Part shown: piece by piece, positions 23,491-34,100 of the stretch | How the letters are laid out: every line of letters begins with the position of its first letter | How positions within the stretch are numbered: position 1 is the first letter of the stretch | Origin: Gamsiella multidivaricata | Lineage: Eukaryota; Mortierellomycota; Mortierellomycetes; Mortierellales; Mortierellaceae | Reading direction: 5' to 3' | Assembly (NCBI RefSeq): GCF_025024155.1 | Contig: NW_026251714.1 | Span: 372,001-436,000, forward strand | Length of the DNA: 64,000 bases | Notes under the pieces: generated by a model | The model's database searches: none | The model's input: only the letters and a program-made list of their open reading frames with translations | What the model was told of the DNA's origin: nothing | Translations under genes and position numbers: made by a program

Positions 23491-26400
23491 TTACATCTTC
23501 ATGAACTTGCGCTTCTTTTCCGACTCTTGCTTCTTCTCTTCCTCCTTGCGAATCGCCTCCTCGTCAAAGAACTCGGATGTGTTGTTGGCCTCATAATCGC
23601 GTCGGATATAGTTGAGAGCAGCAACGTTAAAGCCGATGATGTCCTAAAAAAGAGATAAAAGAAAAGAACAAAGGCAATGTGCTCATACAGGTCAGCTTCT
23701 TGAAAAAATAAAAAAAAATTACAGGTGGACTTGCATAGCAGATGAATATTTTTGTTTTACCTTTTGCTTTTGAAGACCAGCTCTCAGGTTGCGTCGGACA
23801 GAGTCCAGCATGGGCCGCATGATTCTGTTGGCAACAATCTGGTTGTGGTGCGATTTGATCAAGAAGAACAAGACCCTGCAGACCAAATTGATGTTGTATT
23901 CCCGCTGCACAAACACATCCAGCCAGCTTAGCAAACTTGTCACTGCCGCAAAGGGCAGCACAAGCAGTGCCTCGTCCAGCTCTGCGGGGCGAACTCTCTC
24001 CAGCTCGTACCACACATGCTGCTCTGGCGTCTGGCGCATCGAGATCAGGAGTGGTGACCTCTGAGGCTTAGACAGCCCACGCTCGCCGCGGGCAATACCG
24101 GCATTGTATTCTTTCCAAGCATTGATCTCCTGGTCTGCCAACTCAAGCGCCTCCATAATGCGCTCTCCTGCCTTGAGGGTATCCATCGTCTGCTTTCCAG
24201 CCGCTGCGAGTTCGTCTCCATTGCTGGTCGAGGGAGCTCCAATGTTACCCTCGCCATTATCGACCATTCCAGTTTTCTCAAAGGATGCCGTCAATGTTGC
24301 CTCGTACAAATCATCCAGTTCCTGCTCGCGCTCCTCCTCCAAGAAGACTTGATCCTCAGTCTTTTGCCAGATACGTAATGAGCGGTCGTGTGATGCAGAG
24401 ACCACAATATTACCATATGTGCCCACAGCCAGCGCCCAGACCTCTCCATGATGACCCTCCAGCTTCAGGATATTTTCGAACTTGTCTCCATCCCAGTATT
24501 TGACTGTCCGGTCCTTGGATGCTGTAAAGAAGTAATGCGTATTCCAGACAAACTGCACTGCCATGACCGACTCCTGATGTGCAAACATCGACTTGTGACA
24601 GTCTCCGAAATCCAGACCCCACAGCTTCACGTTCTTGTCAGCAGAGCAAGTCACCAGCAGGTTCGAGTCCGATGAGATATCCATGGACAACACAGGGAGC
24701 TTATGACCATACAATGAGAGGAAGAACTTCAGAGTGTCGTGGTAAAAGACCTTGACAGTAGCATCCAGTAATGAGACCGCCACCAGCTTTTGGTCGGGTG
24801 AATACCGAACGCATAACACGTCATCTGACATTTTGAGTGTGCGCATATGGACCAGCGAGAGGCGCTTTTTGATGGCCTGGCCGACCTGTTCCTCAATCAT
24901 GTCGAAATCCCAGAACTTGACATCCTTGTCAGCACTTCCTGTCACCAGACCACGCCTATCCGGACGGATCTGAAGGGACCAAATTGCGCCTTCATGTGCC
25001 TCAATTGACTCGATCATAGAGGATGATCCTAAATCAAACAACTCCAAATGACCAGCCTTTGTGCCCACAATGACCTAGAAGAGGGATAAATGGATGCGAA
25101 AAATAACAGTGAGTCAGGGATGCAGACCCTTTAACAATCGACGTTAAGATACCAGTCAAATAAATCTATCAACGTACATGACGATTGCCAGGCAAGAAGG
25201 CACAGCAGAGAGCATATCCGCACTCCATTGTCCTGATACATGTCATAGTCTTGACATTCCAGATTTTGAGCGAATCTATGAGTACCAAAGTTGAAACATA
25301 AGATGTCTTAGTATAGCTTGAACCTGTGGTTGATACATCCTAAAATAAAAGCCATCAAGGAGTAAATGCTGACTTACTGTTAGATGCTGAGCAAAGCAAC
25401 TCGTCGTCGGAGCTAAGGGCAACAGTACGGATATCCGAACGATGGCCAGCGAGCTCGAGAGTGTATGCCTTGCTGGGTTCATCCGCAACCTCCGCCTTCT
25501 TAGCCGCATCTGGGTGGGGCACTGTCCAGACCTCGGCGGTATTGTTGTTCAAGGATGCCACCAGCTGCACATGTCCATTCTTCTCCACATCCTTAGATGG
25601 TGCAAAACTGAACGATCTGAACTTGGCTCCTGAGCGAATGGTATGCCAAGGTGTGATCTCGTCTGTGGCCTGGATGGTCTCATCGATGGGCTCCTCAGCC
25701 GCTGCGCCTTCCTTGTCGCCCTTCTTCAAAAGCGCCTGCTGCTTCTCGCGCTGACGCTTCTTTCTGCGAGACATCTTCTTTTTAATTTCCTCAATCGTAC
25801 GTATCCTGAACAGCTCGATCGACTTGTCCGATGCCTGACATCCCAAGAACTGCTGTGAAGAATGAAACTCTAAAGTTGTGATACGTTCCTTGGACTGACG
25901 GGGGATGGATCCATAGAATGTAATGGCCTTGACGAGGCCTGAGCTCTGATCCTCAGTCGCATCTTCCTCGCCAACTTCCTTCGCCTCTTCTCCGACCGCC
26001 AGGCCTGTTCTCAGGGCTGCAGCGTCGATCTTCCAGACTTTGATATCGGCATCGCCGCCTCCGGAAACCAGCATCGTCTCGTCCGCATTGACGTCGCAAT
26101 CCCAGACCTCGTTCCTGTGGGCGACCAGAGTCTCCATACAGTGCTGAGTCGAGAGATCCCAGAGTTTGATGAGCGTATCCTTGGAAGATGAGAGGACGTA
26201 TCCGTCCGTGGGTTTACCTCCTTCTACTATGGACGGCCGTGAGATGAATCGAACTGATGTGATTTGGTCCTTGTGGCCCCGTAGACTTTAAAGTGTTGTT
26301 GTCGAATAAATGAAGATGTTGATTCAAGTAATCGTTTTCCAAGATGAACAACCGACGTTGATAGTAAAAAAAAAAAAAAGGAAATCGGCGTCAGTTCCGG

Positions 26401-27016
26401 CTGAATGACCAAAGCACATAGGCCACAACACCCATAGATCTCAAAATACATGAGATGGCATCTCCACTAACCGATAAAGTCCAACTTCGCCCTCGACATC
26501 CCAGACAATCAGATCCGTATCCCTAGATCCAGATACAAGACGACTTCCAGACTTATCAAACGCTAGTGCTGTTACTGCTGAGCGATGGCCATTGAATGTA
26601 ACAAGAACATCCGAAGTCTTCATGCTCCAGATACGGATCGATCCGTTGGCATAGCCGACTGCATAGCTGTCCCGATCTACGCTACGAGCGATGCATGTAA
26701 CTTCTGCCTTATTGTCGCTATCGTGCCATGTTCCAATCTATGTAATTTTCAGTAGTATCCACGTTATTAAGTTGGTCGGGCGATGGGAAAGAGGGTCCCT
26801 GGAGTAACAAAACATATGGAATTAAAGTGACCGATCCAAGGGTTGCCATTTGTAGTTATTTACCAGCTCGCCTTTCTTGAGGTCCCAGATACTGACGTCC
26901 TCGAGAGCAGGACTGATGGCGCATTTGCCTTCAGCATCGTAGATGATGTTAGAGTTGCCACTGGCAATCACACCAAAAGTGGTGCGGGGGGTGTAGCGCT
27001 GATAGGCTTTGACCAT
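23491..27016 (-). CDS. UTP12: U3 snoRNP protein UTP12/DIP2 (WDR3), WD-repeat
   Basis: Six exons: 27016-26864, 26737-26472, 26285-25378, 25275-25178, 25074-23761 and 23643-23491, giving 963 residues (yeast Dip2 943, human WDR3 943). It starts [17 protein letters not shown], as in the family. About a dozen WD repeats make two beta-propellers, with blade ends such as VSIWDL, LIVWDV, IKLWDL, IKVWKI, VKLWGL, VKYWDG and LRIWQK. A basic insert ([17 protein letters not shown]) lies between the propellers. The C-terminal helical UTP12 domain follows and ends in the basic EKKRKFMKM. It belongs to the UTP-B complex of the small-subunit processome in the nucleolus, which acts in early 18S pre-rRNA cleavage. 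It is convergent with RNR1. Confidence 0.96.
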
Positions 27017-27382
27017 GCTGTATCAAGAATTTTTATATCTGTCTCAAACTCTTGATAGAACTTTTCAAGAGTTTGAAATCAGTGATGAAGGTTAGCGTGT
27101 GATGCTGATGCAGTTGCTGGTTCAGGTTTTGGGCGAGGTTGTTCTGTCGAAAGGACGAGGTCGAGAGCGAGAGAGGGGTGGTATGGAGCAATGGTTTTTT
27201 GCGAGCCAGGTTCAAGCTTCACAAAAAAAAAAAAAAAAAGGTTGTTTATCAATGTTCAGGTTCAAGCTGAAAGCCACATCGCAGTCACATCACCCTCGCA
27301 CTGCATGAGACATGGTAGACAACGCGCGCGAAGGAGGAAGACATCTCGAATACCACCATCGTCAGCACCACCGTTATTCGTA
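27017..27382. promoter_or_regulatory. Divergent UTP12/CBP20 promoter region
   Basis: About 370 bp lie between the UTP12 start and the probable CBP20 5' exon. The region contains a perfect 12-bp inverted repeat (27044-27076) and an A17-type run near 27222-27238. No coding frame is convincing. Confidence 0.45.
27044..27076 (-). repeat. Perfect 12-bp inverted repeat (5'-UTR hairpin candidate)
   Basis: TCAAACTCTTGA (27044-27055) and its exact reverse complement TCAAGAGTTTGA (27065-27076) flank a 9-nt loop. Read on the UTP12 strand it ends 27 nt before the start codon, so it would form a stable stem in the 5' leader if transcribed. Confidence 0.85.
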
Positions 27383-27603
27383 ATGGTAATCAAGATACGA
27401 AAGAATACCCTGCCTTATCCGAGATAAACCACACACGGGATGATACCTTACGAGGGACATGGATAGGCGCTGTCAGCTTCACTAATACGACCTAGCCTTT
27501 ACGACATGAGCGGAGCACACCGAAGACAGGAGGGCTGCTCTTGGTCTAGCCGTTGCCAGCGCCAAAAATTGACATATATTTACCTCTTTTCTTCCATTAA
27601 TAG

Positions 27604-28468
27604 GCCTCAATTGTTCAATCGCTTTCGGTTCCTTCGGCTTACAAGGACCAGCAGTATCAGGGTACTTCCAACCAACTGGCACAGGACCTCGCCAACTCCA
27701 CAACGCTCTACGTCGGAAACCTTTCATTCTACACAACGGAGGAGCAAATCTATGAGCTCTTTTCAAAATGCGGTGAGATCAAGCGTATCATTATGGGACT
27801 GGATCGCAACCAAAAGACACCCTGTGGATTCTGCTTTGTCGAGTATGCGATTTTTGTTTGCTTCTTTATTATTTCAAGACGCATTTACCGATTGCTGCGC
27901 TTGAGTCTCTAATATACTTGCTTATTTGATCTGTTTCTAGATACTACCATCATGCTGATGCATTGGATTGCATGAAGTATATCAATAGCTCAAAGTTGGA
28001 CGAGCGTATTGTGCGCTCAGATCTCGATCATGGATACAGAGAGGGTCGACAGTTTGGTCGTGGCAGGAGCGGCGGTCAGGTCCGTGACGAGTATCGCATG
28101 GAATTTGATGCGGGCCGTGGAGGCTGGGGCCATGTTAGGGCAAGACAGGAGGCAGAACGTGAGAGAGAACAAAAGGCCAATTACGAAGCCATTACAACGA
28201 TCCCTGAGGGTGCCAACCTCGATTACAAGGACAGAAAAGAGGGTAATCATGATTTTCATCTACATCTTTTGTCTACACTTGGTGCAGTCGCGCAATGCTG
28301 GACATCAATGCTAACATTATTATTTTATTTTATTTTTTTATCATTGAATGGCGCCACATAGAATCATCAAAGAGGGCGAGAGATGATGATGAAGATGAGG
28401 ACGAACAGCAGCGCTCGAAAGCAAACCCTCGATTCCGTGAGGGTGACGAGGAAGAGGATGAAGCATAG
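27604..28468 (+). CDS. CBC2: Nuclear cap-binding protein subunit 2 (CBP20)
   Basis: Exons 27604-27842, 27941-28242 and 28362-28468 are clear. The initiator is in a small 5' exon. One candidate is ATG at 27383-27385, followed at once by GTAATC, which splices in phase to give [17 protein letters not shown]. The RRM has RNP2 (LYVGNL) and RNP1 (CGFCFVEY). The family-specific [29 protein letters not shown] and [17 protein letters not shown] are near identical to animal CBP20, including the cap-stacking tyrosine region. A charged Asp/Glu tail follows. With CBP80 it binds the m7G cap of nascent Pol II transcripts for splicing, export and decay. It is convergent with PRP11, with a 134-bp gap. Confidence 0.93.
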
Positions 28469-28602
28469 GACGTCGAGGCTATGGTGCTCAAATCATTCCC
28501 ACTTTGTCGTTTGCACTCTCTCACGTCTCCTCTCTTTTCAATACAAATGACTCTTGAAATCATTGAATTTATTCCGTTGTTGGATTGTCCTGAGAGCGCT
28601 AA

Positions 28603-29495
28603 TTATGCTGCCGTCCGCATGGGTGCGTGGAATGGGTTCAATGGGTTGGCCATCTGTGTTCCTGGTGCGCTGTATCCTGGAGCGTTCTCCATTCGACTTG
28701 AGCTGAGCATTCGCTGGTCGTTCTTGAAGAAGAATTGAAGCGTGTACATCTTTTGGTCGACATCCCAATGACTCCACAGCTTCTCCTCGGCTCTGTCGAT
28801 GTCCCTGCTCTGGATCTTGAACGCAATAGTCTCGTATGGCTCCGCAGCAACGACCAAATATTGATATGCCTTGTTGGGTGCCTGGACCTGCTGTTCATAT
28901 GATGACATGAATCTGTACCGAGGTTCGACTCCTTGAGCGATTTCTGGATATGCAATCTCAAACAACATGCCGACCTGACGAGAGACTGGATCCCTGACTT
29001 TGGTGACCTTGTACCCAGGGCGACCGATCTTGATGATGTTGCGTTTGAATGCTGGAGCCGCATTAGCTCCTGTTTTAAGCGCCTGCTGTTGTTGGGCCGT
29101 GAGCGGTGCCATGCTGTCGGGCTTTTCCATAGCATCCTTGGCAGCTCTGCGACCGAGATTGGTCTGATGCTTTTTTCCCTGTGTATGGGCAAGATAGGAT
29201 CCCTCATTGGTGTGTAGCGTTAGACACAGTTTACATTCATATGATCCAAGATGGTTTCTCATAAAGTAAGGGTCTTTGGCCAGGTCTATAGGATATGTAT
29301 TCAAGCGGTAGGTTAGAGACAGATATCGAAATACGATGGTAAGAGCATGGCAAACTAGAATGCAACGACGGACTGACCGATGGTCTCCAATGCCAGCTTG
29401 CGAAGGCGCTCTCTCCTGTCGACATTGCTTTCAGAAGCACCGGCCACACCGGCACTTCCGATCTTTGATCCCACACGGTTCTGACGGTCTGCCAT
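28603..29495 (-). CDS. PRP11: Splicing factor 3a subunit 2 (PRP11/SF3A2)
   Basis: Two exons, 29495-29378 and 29285-28603, give 266 residues, the same length as yeast Prp11. It starts MADRQNRVGSKIGSAGV. The matrin-type zinc finger reads YECKLCLTLHTNEGSYLAH followed by QGKKH (C-X2-C and H-X5-H). The C-terminal SF3A2 domain includes GRPGYKVTKVRDP and PRYRFMSSYEQ. The animal-type proline-rich C-terminal tail is absent, as in other fungi. It is part of SF3a in the U2 snRNP and is needed for branch-site engagement and prespliceosome assembly. Confidence 0.96.
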
Positions 29496-29842
29496 GGTTG
29501 ATTCAAGTGTTTATGAGGTTTAGGTCGCAGTGAAGGTGGAGACTCCTCTTTGGGATCACCACATACATATCTGAAAGAAACAGTACTTGAGGGGCGTTAT
29601 CTTTCTGCGCGTTCATTATTTTCATGTCTGCTTTGACTATGTATTCACCTCCTCGACCGCACACCATGACTCTCCGACTTTTGACCAAGGATTCTTAAGG
29701 TAAAGACTGAAAGCTATTTTTTTGGGCCGCAAGGCGCATCAGTTGACCAGGACATTCAACCCAGCTCAAGAGCGAGACGCATAAGAGTGCCACACCTATA
29801 GCCTCAGGAACACAACTATAATACCCATTTCCATTTTGTTTG
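29496..29842. other. Intergenic, PRP11 5' flank
   Basis: About 350 bp between the PRP11 start and the first exon of the ATP4 pseudogene. It presumably holds the PRP11 promoter. I see no gene and no clear element. Confidence 0.4.
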
Positions 29843-30795
29843 ATACGCTCGCTAGTCACCGCGGTGCGTCCTCTGTTGAATGCTCAACACTCCGTCGCAT
29901 TCACTGTGTAAGTATACACAATTCCACTCCGTCGTTTTCGCGTTGGCAAGCATGGTTCAGAGCGACGGCCGTTGAAGTTTACAATCCACCATTATTGCCA
30001 CTATCAACCCCATAGTGCTCGCCATATGACTACCTCTACTTCAGAAGGTTTGCATCGTTTTATTCTGTTCAGTGGTGGCCACAACACTTAATTGAGATTA
30101 CCACAATTGATCCAGCGAGGCAATAATAGATAGTGCTGGCCAAACCACCATCAAAAAACCGATCAAGTGACAAATACTTATTGAATAATCACATACGGCG
30201 AGTATATCGGAACTTACAGGGGGTTTGGTTGTGATCATTAGAAAAACAGGTATCTCCCGAGCAAAGGTTCCTCATCACCATGGATTCACTCCCCGGAAAC
30301 TCTTTGATCTCCAAGACCAGTTATGTCACCGCCCTCACCGGCTCTTCCACCTACTTGATCTCTAAGGAAATCTACATCTTTAATCAGGAATCTCTGGTCT
30401 TACTGGCCTTCGCTGCCACATTTGGTGGTATCATCAAGGCTGCTTGCGGGCCCTTCAATAAGTGGGCCGATGACTTTTCAGCAAGATCCGCAATATCTCT
30501 CAAAAGGTCCGCGCCGACCATAAGGCCGCTGTCGAGGAGCGATTGGCCAGGTCGGCCAGATGAAGGATGTTGGTGGCGTCACCAAGCAGAAGACCGCCTT
30601 TACGGACGAGGTCAGGTCTGTCCTTGACTCTTGGATCCGCTACGAGACCTAAGCTCGTGAACGTGAGCAGAGCAAGCTGGCCACCTATCTGATGGAGAAG
30701 ATCAATGCCGGTCTCCAGGATTCCAATCTTCAGTCCAAAATACTGGAGAATCGATCAGTCAAGTTGAGAGGATTGCTTCCTCCACAAAGGCGTGA
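29843..30795 (+). pseudogene. ATP4: Pseudogene of mitochondrial ATP synthase subunit b (ATP4)
   Basis: Three exons can be traced: 29843-29907, 30016-30047 and 30242-30795. Exon 1 reads as a mitochondrial targeting peptide (RSLVTAVRPLLNAQHSVAFT) but its expected start codon is ATA (29843-29845). Exon 3 holds the subunit b hallmarks SPEQ, SLPGNSLISKT, ISKEIYIFNQESLVLLAF and PFNKWADDF. Frameshifts occur after WADDF (about 30480), at ERL/GQVGQMKDVGGVTKQ (about 30545) and near 30758. TAA at 30650-30652 interrupts the frame between SWIRYET and ARERE. A stretch of roughly two dozen residues between TKQ and KTAF also appears missing. The frame ends QVERIASSTKA-stop, the normal C-terminus. Because introns remain, this is a duplicated copy, not a retrocopy. 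An intact ATP4 is expected elsewhere. Confidence 0.9.
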
Positions 30796-31187
30796 GGGTG
30801 GACGCTTAGCCTTCAATTCCTCTTTAAACCACGTATATCAAAAGGATATTTATGTCGCAATGTGGCTCTACAGTCTTCTGCTTCGCCTTTTTTTGTTACT
30901 ATGCAAATGTTGAAACAATAAAGCACTCCCAACACAAGCAGTGTTGACTGAAAACGCGTTCCTGCTATGCTCTTTCTCCATGCAGGGGTGCAGAAGGAAG
31001 ACCCACTTTTGCCTTAAGGGTCATCACGCGCGGTTCAAGGGTAATTCGTCGTTGGAATCCATGTGGTGCTCGTTTCATCTTTCAGTTTCCACCCGCCGCA
31101 GTTCATCCTCATCACATTCACCTCAGTCTTCTTTACTGCCACCGAACAACAATCTCTCTGAACGTATAAATAAGAGAAAGAGACGAC
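30796..31187. other. Intergenic, pseudogene 3' flank and XRN1 promoter
   Basis: It contains AATAAA (30917-30922), probably the old ATP4 poly(A) signal, then about 265 bp up to the XRN1 start. I see no tRNA or other gene. Confidence 0.4.
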
Positions 31188-34100
31188 ATGGGAGTGCCAA
31201 AGTTCTTCCGATGGATGGGGTAATCGAAGATTCGTGCAGTCTTAGGGGCGCGCTTATTGCTCTACAAGTACGACACTAATCACGACGCTGCGTCTGCTGT
31301 ACACTTTTTCATTACTCCGTGAACACAGCGAGAGATATCCTCTATGTTCGCAGCTGATCACTGAGAATGCTATTCCAGAGTTTGGTAAGTAGTTTTTTTT
31401 TGTTATGTTGGACTTGGAGTAGCAAATTCTATATCAGGTCCTGGTATTGACTACTTTTATGTGGAACACGCCTTGTCCTGTCTGATCTTTTTATTAATCG
31501 AATCCGCTACACCTCCTTGATGTGGAATAGACAATCTTTACCTGGACATGAATGGAATCATCCATAACTGTTCACTACCCAACGACACCGACGCTCACTT
31601 CCGCCTTTCGGAAGACAAGATCTTCCTGGCCATTTTCAATTACATCGACCACCTATTTTTGAAGATCAGGCCACAAAAGGTCTTTTTCATGGCCGTCGAT
31701 GGTACAGTCTTCATTCATGGCGCTTCATCTGTTTTAATCTGCTGCTGCATTGGACAACGAGGCGCAGTACCCGATATGACAGGGTCTCAGGAACACCACT
31801 GACCTATTTCATGTCCATGGCTTTATATATGCGACCTTAGGTGTCGCACCCCGTGCCAAGATGAACCAGCAACGTTCACGACGATTCCGTACTGCCAAGG
31901 ACGCCGAGGATGCCAAGCGAAAAGCCATTGCCAAGGGAGAAGAACTTCCGGAAGAAGAACAATTCGACCGAAATTGTATCACACCAGGTAGGACAGGATT
32001 TTATTCAAAGAGTTCCGGATCAGACATTGATCTAATTTTAAGCTGGTCTTGACTATTGTGGACAACGCTGATCAACATTTTCTTCATTATGCAATTGCAT
32101 CGTCTTATAGGAACGCCATTCATGAAGAGACTGTCGGCACAATTGAACTATTTTATTTCCAAGAAGATCACCGAGGATGCCAACTGGCGCAATGTCAAGG
32201 TCATTCTATCAGGGCACGAAGTGCCCGGAGAGGGCGAGCACAAGATCATGGAATATATTCGCCTGTCGAAGGCCCAGGAGAACTACAACCCCAACACACG
32301 TCACTGTCTCTACGGACTTGATGCCGATCTCATTATGCTGGGCCTGCTTAGCCACGAACCCCATTTCGCACTCTTACGTGAAGAGGTCACTTTTGGAAGG
32401 ACTAACAAGAAGAAAGGGTAGGCGCACATTTGTTTCCTAGGTTGATTTACACACGGAATCGGCTGTAGCACACAGACATTGCGGCCTGTACGAATTTGGC
32501 GATCTAACCTCCCTTCATACTTCTCATTTCACTGACCTCCAGGGGCATTGATACGCAAAATTTCTTCCTGATGCACCTATCGCTATTGCGAGAATACCTT
32601 GATCTGGAGTTCAGTAGTCTGCAGGAAACACTACCCTTCCCATACGATCTGGAACGAATCATCGACGATTTTGTTCTCATGTGTCTGTTCGTCGGAAACG
32701 ATTTCCTGCCACATTTGCCAAACCTACATATTGCCGAAGGTGCCCTCAGTCTGCTCTTTAACATCTATAAGAAACTATTGCCACAACTGGGCGGTTACTT
32801 CCAGGACTCGGGTACCTTAGACCCGAAGCGCGTCGAGGCCATGTTCCATGAGCTGTCCGAGGTTGTTGAGCACGAGGCCTTTGAGTCAGAATGCGACGAT
32901 CTGAAGTACATCGGAGGAAAGATGGCAGAATTGCTCATTGTGTCCAACTCTAGTCAGAAGAGCAACGGAAAGCACAGACAAGGCATGCGCATGGGCAAGC
33001 CTGTAGAACATGCCAACGAAATTGGTATGTGATGCTTCATTCGGCTCCTATCTGGATATCGTGTAAGTACAGCCAGTTGACAAAGACAAAGACATTAACC
33101 CCTACTCCTCCACTATGTTATAGTGATGACGAAAAGACAAAAAGATCTATACGATCAGATCAAGGATTTTGTACTGGAACGCAAAGAAATCCTTGATTTC
33201 CCAACAACGCTCAATTCTAGTGATAGGAGCTTTGTGAAGCGGATCGCTTCTGCAATTGAAATCCGGCACGGCACTGAGACGACTCCTGATGGCCAGCAGC
33301 ATCTATTTATTGAGTTTGACGAGGAGGAAGACGAGGAAGATGTCGAGTCGCAGGAGGCTAGAGCGCGAATCATGCGCAAGTATGATCAAGCTATGGTGGT
33401 CGAGGATGTTGTCGAGAACGAAAAACTCCGAGACGAGAAAGCCAAGAGTGTGTACCAGGAACGATTCTTGCAGTGGAAGAAGGAATACTATTTGGTATGT
33501 ACCGTATCTGCCAATACTGTTTTGCAATCTCTTGTTTATTCTCAATGCTAATAGGGCTATAAAATCGCTTTCCCGTATAGGCGAAACCGGAGCTCGAGAC
33601 GCCAGAGGAAATTCGCCAGATGGCCTTCAAATACGTCGAGGGCCTGCAGTGGGTTTTGTATTATTATTACAGAGGAGTTGCCTCTTGGGCATGGTTCTAT
33701 CCATATCATTATGCACCTAAGATATCAGGTAATGCGTTTGAAGCGAGTGCAAAGCTGTTGCTTTCTATCAAAGGACATGCTCTAACTTGTCACTGATGTA
33801 ACAAATATAGACTTGGTGAAAATCGATGAGTTCAAGCTGCCGTTTGAGCTGGGTGAGCCTTTTAAGCCATACGAACAGCTTATGGGAGTGCTGCCTGAGG
33901 CCAGTAAACAGCACATTCCTCAGGCGTATTGGGTATGCCCTATGCACATTCGAGACTTGATTCTTGGAATTACTATATGCTTGTGGTGTTGTGCAGTGTC
34001 CTAACTATGTGCATTACCGTCAACTAGGACTTGATCATTAAAGAATCGTCGCCGATCAAGGACTTTTATCCCAAAGACTTTGATCTGGACATGAATGGCA

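Noticed and set aside
29843..30795. ATP4 copy as a retroposed (processed) pseudogene
   Set aside because: Two introns with usable borders remain and no poly(A) tail or target-site duplication is visible.
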